IMG/VR virus record: IMGVR_UViG_3300025112_000116
Span: 1-29,895 of that record
Direction: 5' to 3' (one strand)
DNA: 29,895 nt
From: a virus
The translations under genes and the position numbers were made by a program. Shown piece by piece: positions 21,101 to 27,837 of the stretch. The notes under the pieces were generated by a model, which was not told the DNA's origin, did no database searches, and saw only the letters and a list, made by a program, of their open reading frames with translations. Position 1 is the first letter of the stretch, and each line of letters opens with the position of its first letter.

Positions 21101-21342
21101 TTTTGAATCGGAAAATGAGCACATTTAGACGCCCGAGGCGTACGGGGACTTCTCGCTTCGGCACCGACTCCGGCGCCGGCACGGGCGGCTCATTTGCCAA
21201 CGGGGGCCGCCGCGGCGCGGGCGCAAGACCATCGAGTAGAATAACCACAAGAAGAGCCGGCGCCGCTGGTGGAGGTCGCACTGGTGGCGGTGGCACTGGT
21301 GGTGGCGGCACTGGTGGCGGTGGAGGCATGGGGGGCTACTAA
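18115..21342 (+). CDS. Large phage structural protein with His-rich segment and Gly-rich C-terminus
   Basis: The protein has 1075 residues. The start in the TAATG overlap is backed by a strong purine site, GAGGAGG around 18098-18104. Residues 50-90 are basic and helical (SLKNSRKRKKWH). Residues 225-270 are Pro-rich and hold a histidine cluster, PVHYY followed by GASHDHTRPHSKL, which could bind a metal ion. Residues 440-475 resemble an FN3 strand pair (GLYQYRAYVTYTDES). Residues 480-590 look mostly helical. The last 65 residues are a Gly/Arg/Ala/Thr tail ending in three TGGGG-type units. I do not recognise a named family. Its position among baseplate genes and its size suggest a structural role, possibly a fibre or hub-periphery component. 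Confidence 0.65.
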   Translation: MAANTAIVMPNISSNSFNNILPVPFLQSAVLNTIDNNTVGLSMEILLKSLKNSRKRKKWHDSKAIRNRLMVCICLVSTRRTLERLLNNTSYMRSVMRKSGPSLNVKKIYLDFDAIDKSSTDNNVEIINMDLGEAIESVKMSVKTSVPTKSIAKEGYLACLITPYLAPQQKHSFCYDGSFTTGLSNEKGKLGFVMGETRIESLLRGGKPPSTSLLFTLEDSISGTPGQVWAGPVHYYRPPPLLPGTRVRPPGSFMAGASHDHTRPHSKLNMKQVANKKILDLRFKKNGATQFKKYKSINERLQNRFQTKSNIFKNGITKQRSYFSPILFSTEPRLFGDQEGARPIAGGAVKFFFAFNAASVARDGARFSYLYNNNSTLAEAIQIHEIDVYRKRVRWQPGISELAGAPRATSNYDRNQKEELVCKLTDGSLKQLQSTNTPAGIFQFVGSDLSAGRFKTGLYQYRAYVTYTDESSKKLTDAVDRLSSDFAQYTSYVRLATYSPGFNTSTNSFDKKIIDYLYTTTTSWSDVVNSYLGVTLDLFGSEALQGTSIDEWQRNLLILTDPRSATPSSLLIMEKIVQELLSTLTRQISSTSPITCSLTNGETLNFSSKIHGAQRNFTPVPVVLSHKFSSAYDANQLNLGRNYINDLEQRPGVLSSIGYTKWRARISREKKYYAGVSFNEASINVNGYLSLESIVTPQKTISRQEMTFENGLPLLKNKLDPVGENIFNDASDLSIKSDILTLNGISIRPLRVDIKDVLESDQGCLSYIDSKDVFGADSNFVLEDKTSTAACSGPSGDSIPGDDEVKIEGASTDDDKILNTDMVDSIINSIPNDFNNNLVVDPSSIGASPAAAALNLNLNDLVEKGSFDFDSKYNSCMIVEYLIGYETGMDGPVVNAPMWKQLDEGDLNRARQGRQALICRLRDTNKVIKGKNVYELPSFNRLFVIGKPKYYPSLQAEPGNSLKNILNALQKNMKKNTVNKANIGVPIEYLSSDETLLNRKMSTFRRPRRTGTSRFGTDSGAGTGGSFANGGRRGAGARPSSRITTRRAGAAGGGRTGGGGTGGGGTGGGGGMGGY
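21278..21322 (+). repeat. Three 15-base tandem units encoding TGGGG
   Basis: The units 21278-21292, 21293-21307 and 21308-21322 are near-identical (GCACTGGTGG followed by a GGC/GGT variation). They encode a TGGGG repeat at the C-terminus of the 1075-residue protein. A G6 run at 21330-21335 follows, just before the stop. This is a low-complexity flexible tail, and the tract is prone to slippage. Confidence 0.85.
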
Positions 21343-21343
21343 T

Positions 21344-24112
21344 ATGTACGATACAATCTTTTTTATGGATAGACACCGCGTCGGAGGAAATTTAAATTTT
21401 CTTACCAATACGGGCATCGCCCACCCCAGTGTAAAAAAATTATGGTACCCCGATGGCAGAGTTGTTGAAGATACTACCGGCACTACTCCCGCGCGCCTTG
21501 CCGAGGGTATAATCGGCATACCGCGAACGGGAATCGGCCTCATCACAAGAGATAAGTTTTTAGCCCTGATGGGTAGGTATTTTTATTGGAATACCGAAAC
21601 CGAAACATACGAAAAAATGTTTGAAAATCTCGATTTTATCGATATAGTCGGTGGGGGCGCTAATCAGTCGATATTAACGGGACCCATTATAGATATCTCA
21701 TTCATAGAAGATTTGTCTTTGTCATCATCGGCAAGTGAAAAGATAAGATATAAATTTGACATACGTGAAGATGCCTGGAAAGAGTTGCTTATCAATAGTC
21801 CACTTTTTGGAAGCAATCTGGCCGCCGAGGAGCTTCTTAAACAGCTTGATGGCAGCGGCTGGCCGTATATTAAAAAATATTTTGTATCTGGGTTTACATC
21901 TGATGATCAAATATTGGGACCCTTTAATTCAGGTGAAGAGATACCACCCTTGTTTAATCAAACCGCCACATTTGAAGATTTTTCTACGCGCTTTGCTGTT
22001 CCGTCTCTTACAGAAGATGCGGCGTTCAATTATATAAAAAATATTTCTATGGTTTATAATCATCATATTGCAGCACTTGAAGAAGACTTTGAAGAAGTTT
22101 CCTTCGCGACCTTCGGCGCCACCGGCGGTTTAAATGAGACTGCGTTACCAAACTATTATATGATGTATTATCCAACAGCGGCCACCAATGGTAATATCGA
22201 CCTGCCTGAAGCATATCGTGATCAAATTACTTTAAACGGGGGCGTTAATTGGTCTGGAAATGTCCTCGGCGGCTCTGGTACCGGCATGAGCTATTATAAT
22301 GAACTTAGTGTATATTTGAATACTCTCTCGGAATCGCCCGCGACTTCGCCATCTCCGGCGGCGGGCGTTGGCGCTCCCGGGTCCACCATTGACCACGTCC
22401 AGGCGATATTTGACGCAAGATATAGTAATATTTGTATTCGGCCCCGTAGTTTATCGATTTTAGGACCCCAGAGCTATTTGGATAATAGCGGAAGGCCTTA
22501 TTATAATCGTTTGCCCATGTATATAAAAATTCAAATAGGCCTAGGCGGCACAGATACTCCTTCTAACTATATGCCCCAGCGCCTCGCGAACAGCGCGCCC
22601 CCTAGGGATAATATTTTTCGAGAAAAATTAAAAGATTATAATTTGTGGGATCACTTTATAACAAATTTAATTCGAGTCGATATCGATGGGCTTATGGGCA
22701 TCAATGATCAGATTGAGTCGCCCGAGCAACAAATCGCATGTGAGGCGTCTATTGATAATAATATGCCGGATGGCACCGTTAACAAAACTCGTTCACTTGA
22801 TGGTACAGGCTTTTTAAAGGAAACTCTTGGATCAGCGCCAATTAGTTTATGGACGATGGACTTCTATCACAATTGGGTAAAGAAGTGGCTAGACCTTACC
22901 AGTGGCAGTAATTTTGGTACCTTTAATAACCAGTACAATACCGAACGTGTAGAGTTTGTGGCGCCATCGTACAGCCTCAACGACGAAGGAGCCCGTGGCA
23001 CATACTTGGTTGATTCTTCATATTACCAAGACACCAACAACGATGGCATATTCGAATTTCAAGCTATCGACGAGTCGGACCCCTCGGATATTCATACTAA
23101 TTTATCGGATCTGGACTGGTCTGAGATCACCTTGGGAAACCAATTGCGGAAAGAGATGATGAGGACCATAGAGGAATATTGGAACGGCGACGACTGCTAT
23201 TCAGAAACACTTATGTTTAAAATTGAAAAGCGCAGAGTCCCGACCGACCTTCTGTCTATTCCGTTAAGCGACATACATCGACACACTCCGGTTCAAACGT
23301 TTTATATACCAAATGATGACAATGCCAATCTTATAGAATATATCGATTCACAAATATTATATGGCGTCAAATATCAATATGATATTAAAACGATTAAATT
23401 GATAGTTGGAAATAGGATTTCTTATGAGGATCCGCGTGCACCAGAAGAACTTGGAAAGGGGAAAGCAGTTGGAAACGCTTTAGGCTTCTATAAGGAAACA
23501 GAGCAAGATCTTGTTCTACCAGATCTGAATGCCAATATTTATATAAATGAGGCCGAAGATACTGGATGGGGTTATCCGGACCAAAGTGGAAAATTTGTTT
23601 TCAAGGGCGACACGAGCCACTCGGTCGGCCGCGTCGCGTCCGTCGGTCTCGATCAAGTCTTCGTAAGGCTTCAGGACGGCGTTGGTGTAAACAACAATAT
23701 TAATGGCGGCGCTATGCCAGATTCATGGAATGTTCCTCTGCCAACGTTGGTAACTTTGCCGGGCGGAGACGTCAAGGATGAGCCATATGGCCCGGAGGGG
23801 ACCCAGGCTGAGTTGTATGCTCTCCTCGAACGACAATGGGCTGTCCGGGACCGGATCAGCGAGATTTTTAATACGGCTACCGAGAACGCGTTCACCTTCT
23901 GGACGGGCTCAGCGCAGTACACTGGACTAGCATATTCCCAAAGGGTAAATCGTATCACCTCAATAGAGGAGGCTATATACATCTTTGATAATAGGCCTTC
24001 CCCGCCGCCGCTTGTAGGAGACGTATATAGAGAAAACTTAATAAACTTCTTGGATAATTTGGGGATTGATATGTCGGAGGCTCCCCACACGATGTTCGAA
24101 ATTTTGGTATAA
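21344..24112 (+). CDS. Large phage structural protein with FN3-like domain
   Basis: I place the start at the ATG at 21344, one base after the previous stop, giving 922 residues. The frame is also open upstream to an ATG at 21269, but that extension reads through the Gly-repeat DNA in another frame and gives an artificial Ala/Val string, so I reject it. The ribosome site is weak (GGAGG at 21322-21326, 17 bases away), so the gene probably depends on re-initiation. The N-terminus reads MYDTIFFMDRHRVGG. Residues 327-348 are a Pro/Ala/Ser/Gly linker. Residues 615-695 look FN3-like (SETLMFKIEKRRVP, VQTFYIPND, YIDSQILYGVKYQYDIKTI), a pattern I recall from large phage structural proteins. The function is unassigned; a baseplate or fibre role is inferred from context. 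Confidence 0.68.
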   Translation: MYDTIFFMDRHRVGGNLNFLTNTGIAHPSVKKLWYPDGRVVEDTTGTTPARLAEGIIGIPRTGIGLITRDKFLALMGRYFYWNTETETYEKMFENLDFIDIVGGGANQSILTGPIIDISFIEDLSLSSSASEKIRYKFDIREDAWKELLINSPLFGSNLAAEELLKQLDGSGWPYIKKYFVSGFTSDDQILGPFNSGEEIPPLFNQTATFEDFSTRFAVPSLTEDAAFNYIKNISMVYNHHIAALEEDFEEVSFATFGATGGLNETALPNYYMMYYPTAATNGNIDLPEAYRDQITLNGGVNWSGNVLGGSGTGMSYYNELSVYLNTLSESPATSPSPAAGVGAPGSTIDHVQAIFDARYSNICIRPRSLSILGPQSYLDNSGRPYYNRLPMYIKIQIGLGGTDTPSNYMPQRLANSAPPRDNIFREKLKDYNLWDHFITNLIRVDIDGLMGINDQIESPEQQIACEASIDNNMPDGTVNKTRSLDGTGFLKETLGSAPISLWTMDFYHNWVKKWLDLTSGSNFGTFNNQYNTERVEFVAPSYSLNDEGARGTYLVDSSYYQDTNNDGIFEFQAIDESDPSDIHTNLSDLDWSEITLGNQLRKEMMRTIEEYWNGDDCYSETLMFKIEKRRVPTDLLSIPLSDIHRHTPVQTFYIPNDDNANLIEYIDSQILYGVKYQYDIKTIKLIVGNRISYEDPRAPEELGKGKAVGNALGFYKETEQDLVLPDLNANIYINEAEDTGWGYPDQSGKFVFKGDTSHSVGRVASVGLDQVFVRLQDGVGVNNNINGGAMPDSWNVPLPTLVTLPGGDVKDEPYGPEGTQAELYALLERQWAVRDRISEIFNTATENAFTFWTGSAQYTGLAYSQRVNRITSIEEAIYIFDNRPSPPPLVGDVYRENLINFLDNLGIDMSEAPHTMFEILV

Positions 24113-24145
24113 GGACTCACGATTTTTGGAAAAATAGAGTAAAAT

Positions 24146-25687
24146 ATGACACAAGTAGACGTCCCAGAACAAGTACAAGAAGCAGAAGATCCTGGCGAAA
24201 CCGGCACGCCCGGAGGTGAGGGTGAACCTGGCCCCGGGCCGGGCGAGGTTCCCCCCGGCGGCGGCGGGACTGGCGGTGTGCCGATTGATGACCCCTGCGA
24301 TCCAATGCTCGAGCCCCCAACGTTGGGCGAGAACCCTCTGGATCTGGGCGATGAGCCAATTAATTGGTATCTAGATATTGAAGAGGGCAATGGTACACAG
24401 TACTCTATTCCCTTATCAAGCTTAAGAAAAGATATGATATTAGATATTCGGACCCTTGAATCTATGATCAATTCAGATATCGGCGCTTTTTTTGATGCCG
24501 ATCCTAGCATTACCAATAGCCGCTATGAAATTTCAGCGACTAAACAACCGAACCCCAACGGAAATACCGATACTGAGTTGGTTGTAATTTGGGGAATTAG
24601 AGAAATTAGCCTTAATAATCACTCGGGCGCCTACCCCCCTGCCCCACCCAGTGGAGGCCCCGCGGATCCACACCCTTATGCCTTCAAGATAAATTTTATT
24701 ACAGGGCCCCATGGAACCAACGCATTTGATTTTCAACAACTTGCACAAGCCTTGAATGTCGATGAGCCGACACCAGATTTATATACTACAGCTGTTATTA
24801 AGAATATGTCGAGCATTCAGATTGGCGATATGCCATTTTCTATTGGGAATACAATAACCGTAACCGACCATCCCCCTATTCCTCCAAATGTCGACATTTA
24901 TCCACTTCGCAATATTAATAATAAAATATTGTTTTTGATTAGCGGAGAAATAGGAAATATTGACGCAATACCAATTCAAATAGAACCATCAGATATAGAA
25001 AAGTTTAGAGAGATATATATTTCACAAGGAATGCCAGGCGCGCCCCCCAACGTAACGATGGAAGAAATAGATGAACTTGTAACTATGAACCCTATTAGAT
25101 TTAAAAATGATGACCCAACCTATATTTATCAAGTATTTAGAACAACGAGGCCTCCAAACTCTTATGCGGATTTTGAGGGCTCTTTGATAGCGGAACCGAT
25201 AGAATTTATTTCCGGTGATCCTGAACACCCGGCCGTATTGGCTGCTTATCTAGATGCCATCACGCCAAACAGAAAATATTATTATTGTTTTAGGGCCATT
25301 GATGCTCATGGTAATGTTTCTAACCCAACCACAGTTTATCAAATCGAGATGGTAGACAACAATGGACAAATATATCCTGTTATAGAGACATATAATTTTG
25401 TTGTAGAAGATGCTATACTGTTATCTAAAAGCGGAAGACGATTTATTTTTATAGAACCATCTTATAAACAGACCTATTTAAATATGGTTAGCGAGGGGCC
25501 CACGGCAAACACTGCATTGCCTACGCAATTAGCAACTGGGGTTTCACCCGGTGATAATATTTTAGGCGCTCATGGAGTAGATCAAATTTGGGAAAAGATA
25601 TTTAAATTAAGGGTAACTAGCAAAAAAACTGGTAAAAAATTGGATTTAAACATTATATTCAAAAATAGAGGATTAGACAATCCTTAA
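24146..25687 (+). CDS. Phage structural protein with Gly/Pro-rich N-terminus and FN3-like domain
   Basis: The protein has 513 residues and starts 33 bases after the preceding stop, with only a weak TAGAG ahead of the ATG. Residues 15-50 are a Gly/Pro/Glu linker with collagen-like triplets (GETGTPGGEGEPGPGPG). It is followed by DDPCDPM, similar to DPCGDPM beside the second linker of the first gene. Residues 60-300 are mixed alpha/beta with no family that I recognise. Residues 315-405 look like an FN3 domain (TYIYQVFRTTRPP, then AITPNRKYYYCFRAIDAHG). The C-terminus is basic (TSKKTGKKLDLNIIFKNRG). A fibre or baseplate-periphery role is inferred from the neighbours and the FN3-like fold. Confidence 0.65.
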   Translation: MTQVDVPEQVQEAEDPGETGTPGGEGEPGPGPGEVPPGGGGTGGVPIDDPCDPMLEPPTLGENPLDLGDEPINWYLDIEEGNGTQYSIPLSSLRKDMILDIRTLESMINSDIGAFFDADPSITNSRYEISATKQPNPNGNTDTELVVIWGIREISLNNHSGAYPPAPPSGGPADPHPYAFKINFITGPHGTNAFDFQQLAQALNVDEPTPDLYTTAVIKNMSSIQIGDMPFSIGNTITVTDHPPIPPNVDIYPLRNINNKILFLISGEIGNIDAIPIQIEPSDIEKFREIYISQGMPGAPPNVTMEEIDELVTMNPIRFKNDDPTYIYQVFRTTRPPNSYADFEGSLIAEPIEFISGDPEHPAVLAAYLDAITPNRKYYYCFRAIDAHGNVSNPTTVYQIEMVDNNGQIYPVIETYNFVVEDAILLSKSGRRFIFIEPSYKQTYLNMVSEGPTANTALPTQLATGVSPGDNILGAHGVDQIWEKIFKLRVTSKKTGKKLDLNIIFKNRGLDNP

Positions 25688-25732
25688 GGAAGTTATTGAA
25701 TTAATTACTATTTATATATAGAGGAAAAAAAT
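25688..25732 (+). promoter_or_regulatory. Intergenic gap with second CTATTTAT motif and ribosome binding site
   Basis: This 45-base AT-rich gap carries CTATTTAT at 25708-25715, followed by ATATA and a good ribosome site, AGAGGA at 25720-25725, seven bases before the ATG at 25733. The octamer starts 25 bases before the start codon here and 28 before it at the other gap. The gap may mark a second transcription unit for the genes from 25733 to the resolvase. The promoter role is inferred. Confidence 0.35.
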
Positions 25733-26650
25733 ATGGCTTATATAGACAATTCAGGCGACATAATTATGTATGCGACGTTAACGAGGACAGGGAAAGAGCT
25801 GTTAGCTTCCGGCCAGGGCCTTGGTGTTAAAAAATTCGCTTTGTTTGATGGTGAAGTAAATTATGAACTCTATGATGGACTAAATATAAATGGATCTCCC
25901 TATTATGATTTACAAATTTTGCAGACTCCCATATTAGAGCCCTTTACTCAAAGTGCTGCCAATAAATCTAGATTGGTTACCATGAATCGCGATGATCTAT
26001 TATATTTGCCCATACTGAAATTATTTAAAGAAGGAATATATCAGAATTATGAAGCGCTTAATACATATGTAGTGCCGGTTAATAGTACAACGGTTCTTAC
26101 TCTTAATAAGGATGGCGCAGGCTCCTTACAGAGCGGAATACTAAATGGTGATCAGCCTTCGGCCACCGATAATGCAATTGCATTTGATCAAGGCCAAGAT
26201 ACCATTAATGAGACTGCGGCGAATAGGCTTCATCAAGATCTACGCGAAAGTGCTATTATGATTGAGGTGGATGATAGATTGATAAAAATAACTGATGAAA
26301 AGGGTAATCAGGCGAATTGGTCTTTTAGAGATGATGATAATATTGCAACCTATACCTTATCAGGAATTCCATGGCTAAGATCTATAGCGCCCGGAATTCA
26401 AGTCGCCTCAAGTATTGAAGGCGCGCGCGGCATTAGAGGTGCTTTTAAGATTCTTGCCTCTAGTGAAATAAACACTTCTGTGACTTTATTCAATCAAATC
26501 GGTAATACCGGCACCGCAGCTCTTGCGAATTCGGATGGCGCCGAACTTGAGGCTAGTAAGTATAAATATATCGACACTGTCGTACGCGTAACTGGGGTAT
26601 ATACCGGATATCGTTTAGATATTCCAGTTAGGCTAGTTAGATCAATATAG
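25733..26650 (+). CDS. Phage structural protein, shares N-terminal module with the 17114-18115 product
   Basis: The protein has 305 residues and a strong AGAGGA site before the ATG. Residues 8-49 (GDIIMYATLTRTGKELLASG, then KKFALFDGEVNYELYDG) align with the N-terminus of the 333-residue protein through L-T-x-x-G-K-x-L-L-x-x-G, then A-x-F-D-x-E. The C-terminal part, about 230-303, is beta-rich (SVTLFNQIG, then YRLDIPVRLVRSI) and resembles an Ig-type fold. No named family is recognised. It opens the second gene cluster after the larger gap, so it may be expressed separately from its relative. A tail or baseplate structural role is inferred. Confidence 0.65.
   Translation: MAYIDNSGDIIMYATLTRTGKELLASGQGLGVKKFALFDGEVNYELYDGLNINGSPYYDLQILQTPILEPFTQSAANKSRLVTMNRDDLLYLPILKLFKEGIYQNYEALNTYVVPVNSTTVLTLNKDGAGSLQSGILNGDQPSATDNAIAFDQGQDTINETAANRLHQDLRESAIMIEVDDRLIKITDEKGNQANWSFRDDDNIATYTLSGIPWLRSIAPGIQVASSIEGARGIRGAFKILASSEINTSVTLFNQIGNTGTAALANSDGAELEASKYKYIDTVVRVTGVYTGYRLDIPVRLVRSI
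26561..26568 (+). promoter_or_regulatory. TATAAATA octamer inside the upstream gene
   Basis: This is an exact match to the T4 late promoter core, about 98 bases before the ATG at 26666. It lies inside the coding sequence and encodes part of KYKYID, so chance is a fair explanation. T4-type late promoters can lie within upstream genes. Weak support only. Confidence 0.15.
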
Positions 26651-26665
26651 AAAGAGAAAAAAATA

Positions 26666-27829
26666 ATGCCAATTTCAACATTTAAAACAGTTAATCCCGA
26701 CGACATAGTAAGCACAAGGTCTATGTTACATGAAGCGATTCCACTTACCGGTACAATTTTATCTGGAACGTATGATCGCCAAGATGGCACCTCCTTTAAT
26801 ATTAAGAATTTTTCACACGGTATTTTTCAATCTGTTTACGACTATCCTTATTTAAGTTCTTCGGCGAATCATATTCTTGATATCACAATGGGGTATTCGA
26901 CCGGATCTGGCCTTTCTGGCACCGTCGGCGCCTCGGGAATATACAGAAACGTTCAGGCCAAGAAAATTAATACATATAACGAGATGGCACAGATATTGGT
27001 TGGTCATGATGAAAATGGCGCCATACGACGCTTTGATGAAGATGGGGATCTCGCATCCGGCGGGAGGAAATTAAATGAGGTTTATTTCATCAATTTTGCG
27101 CGCCTGCTAACAAAGGATGAGATTAAGAAAGGCACCTTCCAAATTACTTTTATTACTGGTGGCACCTGTCTACAACTTTCATCCGGCCTCGGCGAATCCG
27201 GCGGCGGCAGAAATGGTTTCTTGACTCTTTATGATGGCAGCTCAACTACTTATTTGACGAACTCGCCAGCCGGGGAGTATACCCTTTTACATAGTAGTTC
27301 TGCTGGTACCGGGATCCCATATGGGCTTTTATATTATCAAGCAGGAATTGCCGTTATTAGCGCATCCATATTCCACCTTCCTTTTCCTTCTGGCGCCGGG
27401 CCCACCGGCAGATATGAGGTCGATCTCGACAACTATATTGGACCGAATAGCACAACCACATATACGACTTCATCAGTGAGCGCATCTTTTATTAGCGCCT
27501 CTATATCAGGGAATGCAGACTCATTGAGAAATAGAATTGCTAATGTTCAATTTAACAATACAACGGAATTAAATTCCACAATTTATTTCTTACGAGTTCA
27601 CAATGGAGAATTTAATTATTCTTCTAATCCAACATATGTGAGCACATCGGCCGGCGGTGGAAGTCACATTAGAGTTAAACAAAACCCAGAAGATGAGCCG
27701 ATTTCTTATATTTGTGGCGGAGGCCTTTTTAATGAATATAATCAGATGGTTGTTGAATTCAAGAACGGAGAGGTCCTCAAGAAGACCCCGAGCACTGAAT
27801 TTACTTTGAGGGTTAGGTTGGATTATTAA
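26666..27829 (+). CDS. Phage structural protein, paralogue of the 27838-29355 product
   Basis: The protein has 387 residues. It starts 15 bases after the previous stop with a purine-rich AAAGAGA leader. The middle and C-terminal parts align with the next protein: an 'IKxGxxxxxF' stretch (EIKKGTFQITF against AIKRGSVNLKF), then GIPYGLLYYQAGIAVISAS against GSVAGIVLYNEGFIILTSS, then HNGEFNYSSNPTYVS against NKGELNYSNNPTFVS, and the closing TEFTLRVRLDY against RDFVFKLKLDI. The '(N/G)EFNYSxNPT' block recurs in uncharacterised large-phage structural proteins that I recall. The N-terminus (MPISTFKTVNPDD) differs from that of its partner. Probably a baseplate or fibre component; the function is unassigned. 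Confidence 0.68.
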   Translation: MPISTFKTVNPDDIVSTRSMLHEAIPLTGTILSGTYDRQDGTSFNIKNFSHGIFQSVYDYPYLSSSANHILDITMGYSTGSGLSGTVGASGIYRNVQAKKINTYNEMAQILVGHDENGAIRRFDEDGDLASGGRKLNEVYFINFARLLTKDEIKKGTFQITFITGGTCLQLSSGLGESGGGRNGFLTLYDGSSTTYLTNSPAGEYTLLHSSSAGTGIPYGLLYYQAGIAVISASIFHLPFPSGAGPTGRYEVDLDNYIGPNSTTTYTTSSVSASFISASISGNADSLRNRIANVQFNNTTELNSTIYFLRVHNGEFNYSSNPTYVSTSAGGGSHIRVKQNPEDEPISYICGGGLFNEYNQMVVEFKNGEVLKKTPSTEFTLRVRLDY

Positions 27830-27837
27830 GGAATGAG

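Noticed and set aside
21269-21343. In-frame upstream extension of the 922-residue gene with an Ala/Val-rich, signal-peptide-like start
   Set aside because: It is the Gly-repeat DNA of the preceding gene read in another frame; the ATG at 21344, one base after the stop, fits the packing of the other genes.
23671-24516. Long open frame of 281 residues on the minus strand
   Set aside because: It lies over two well-supported plus-strand genes, its Pro/Gly/Ser richness mirrors the GC-rich linker, and no other gene runs on this strand.
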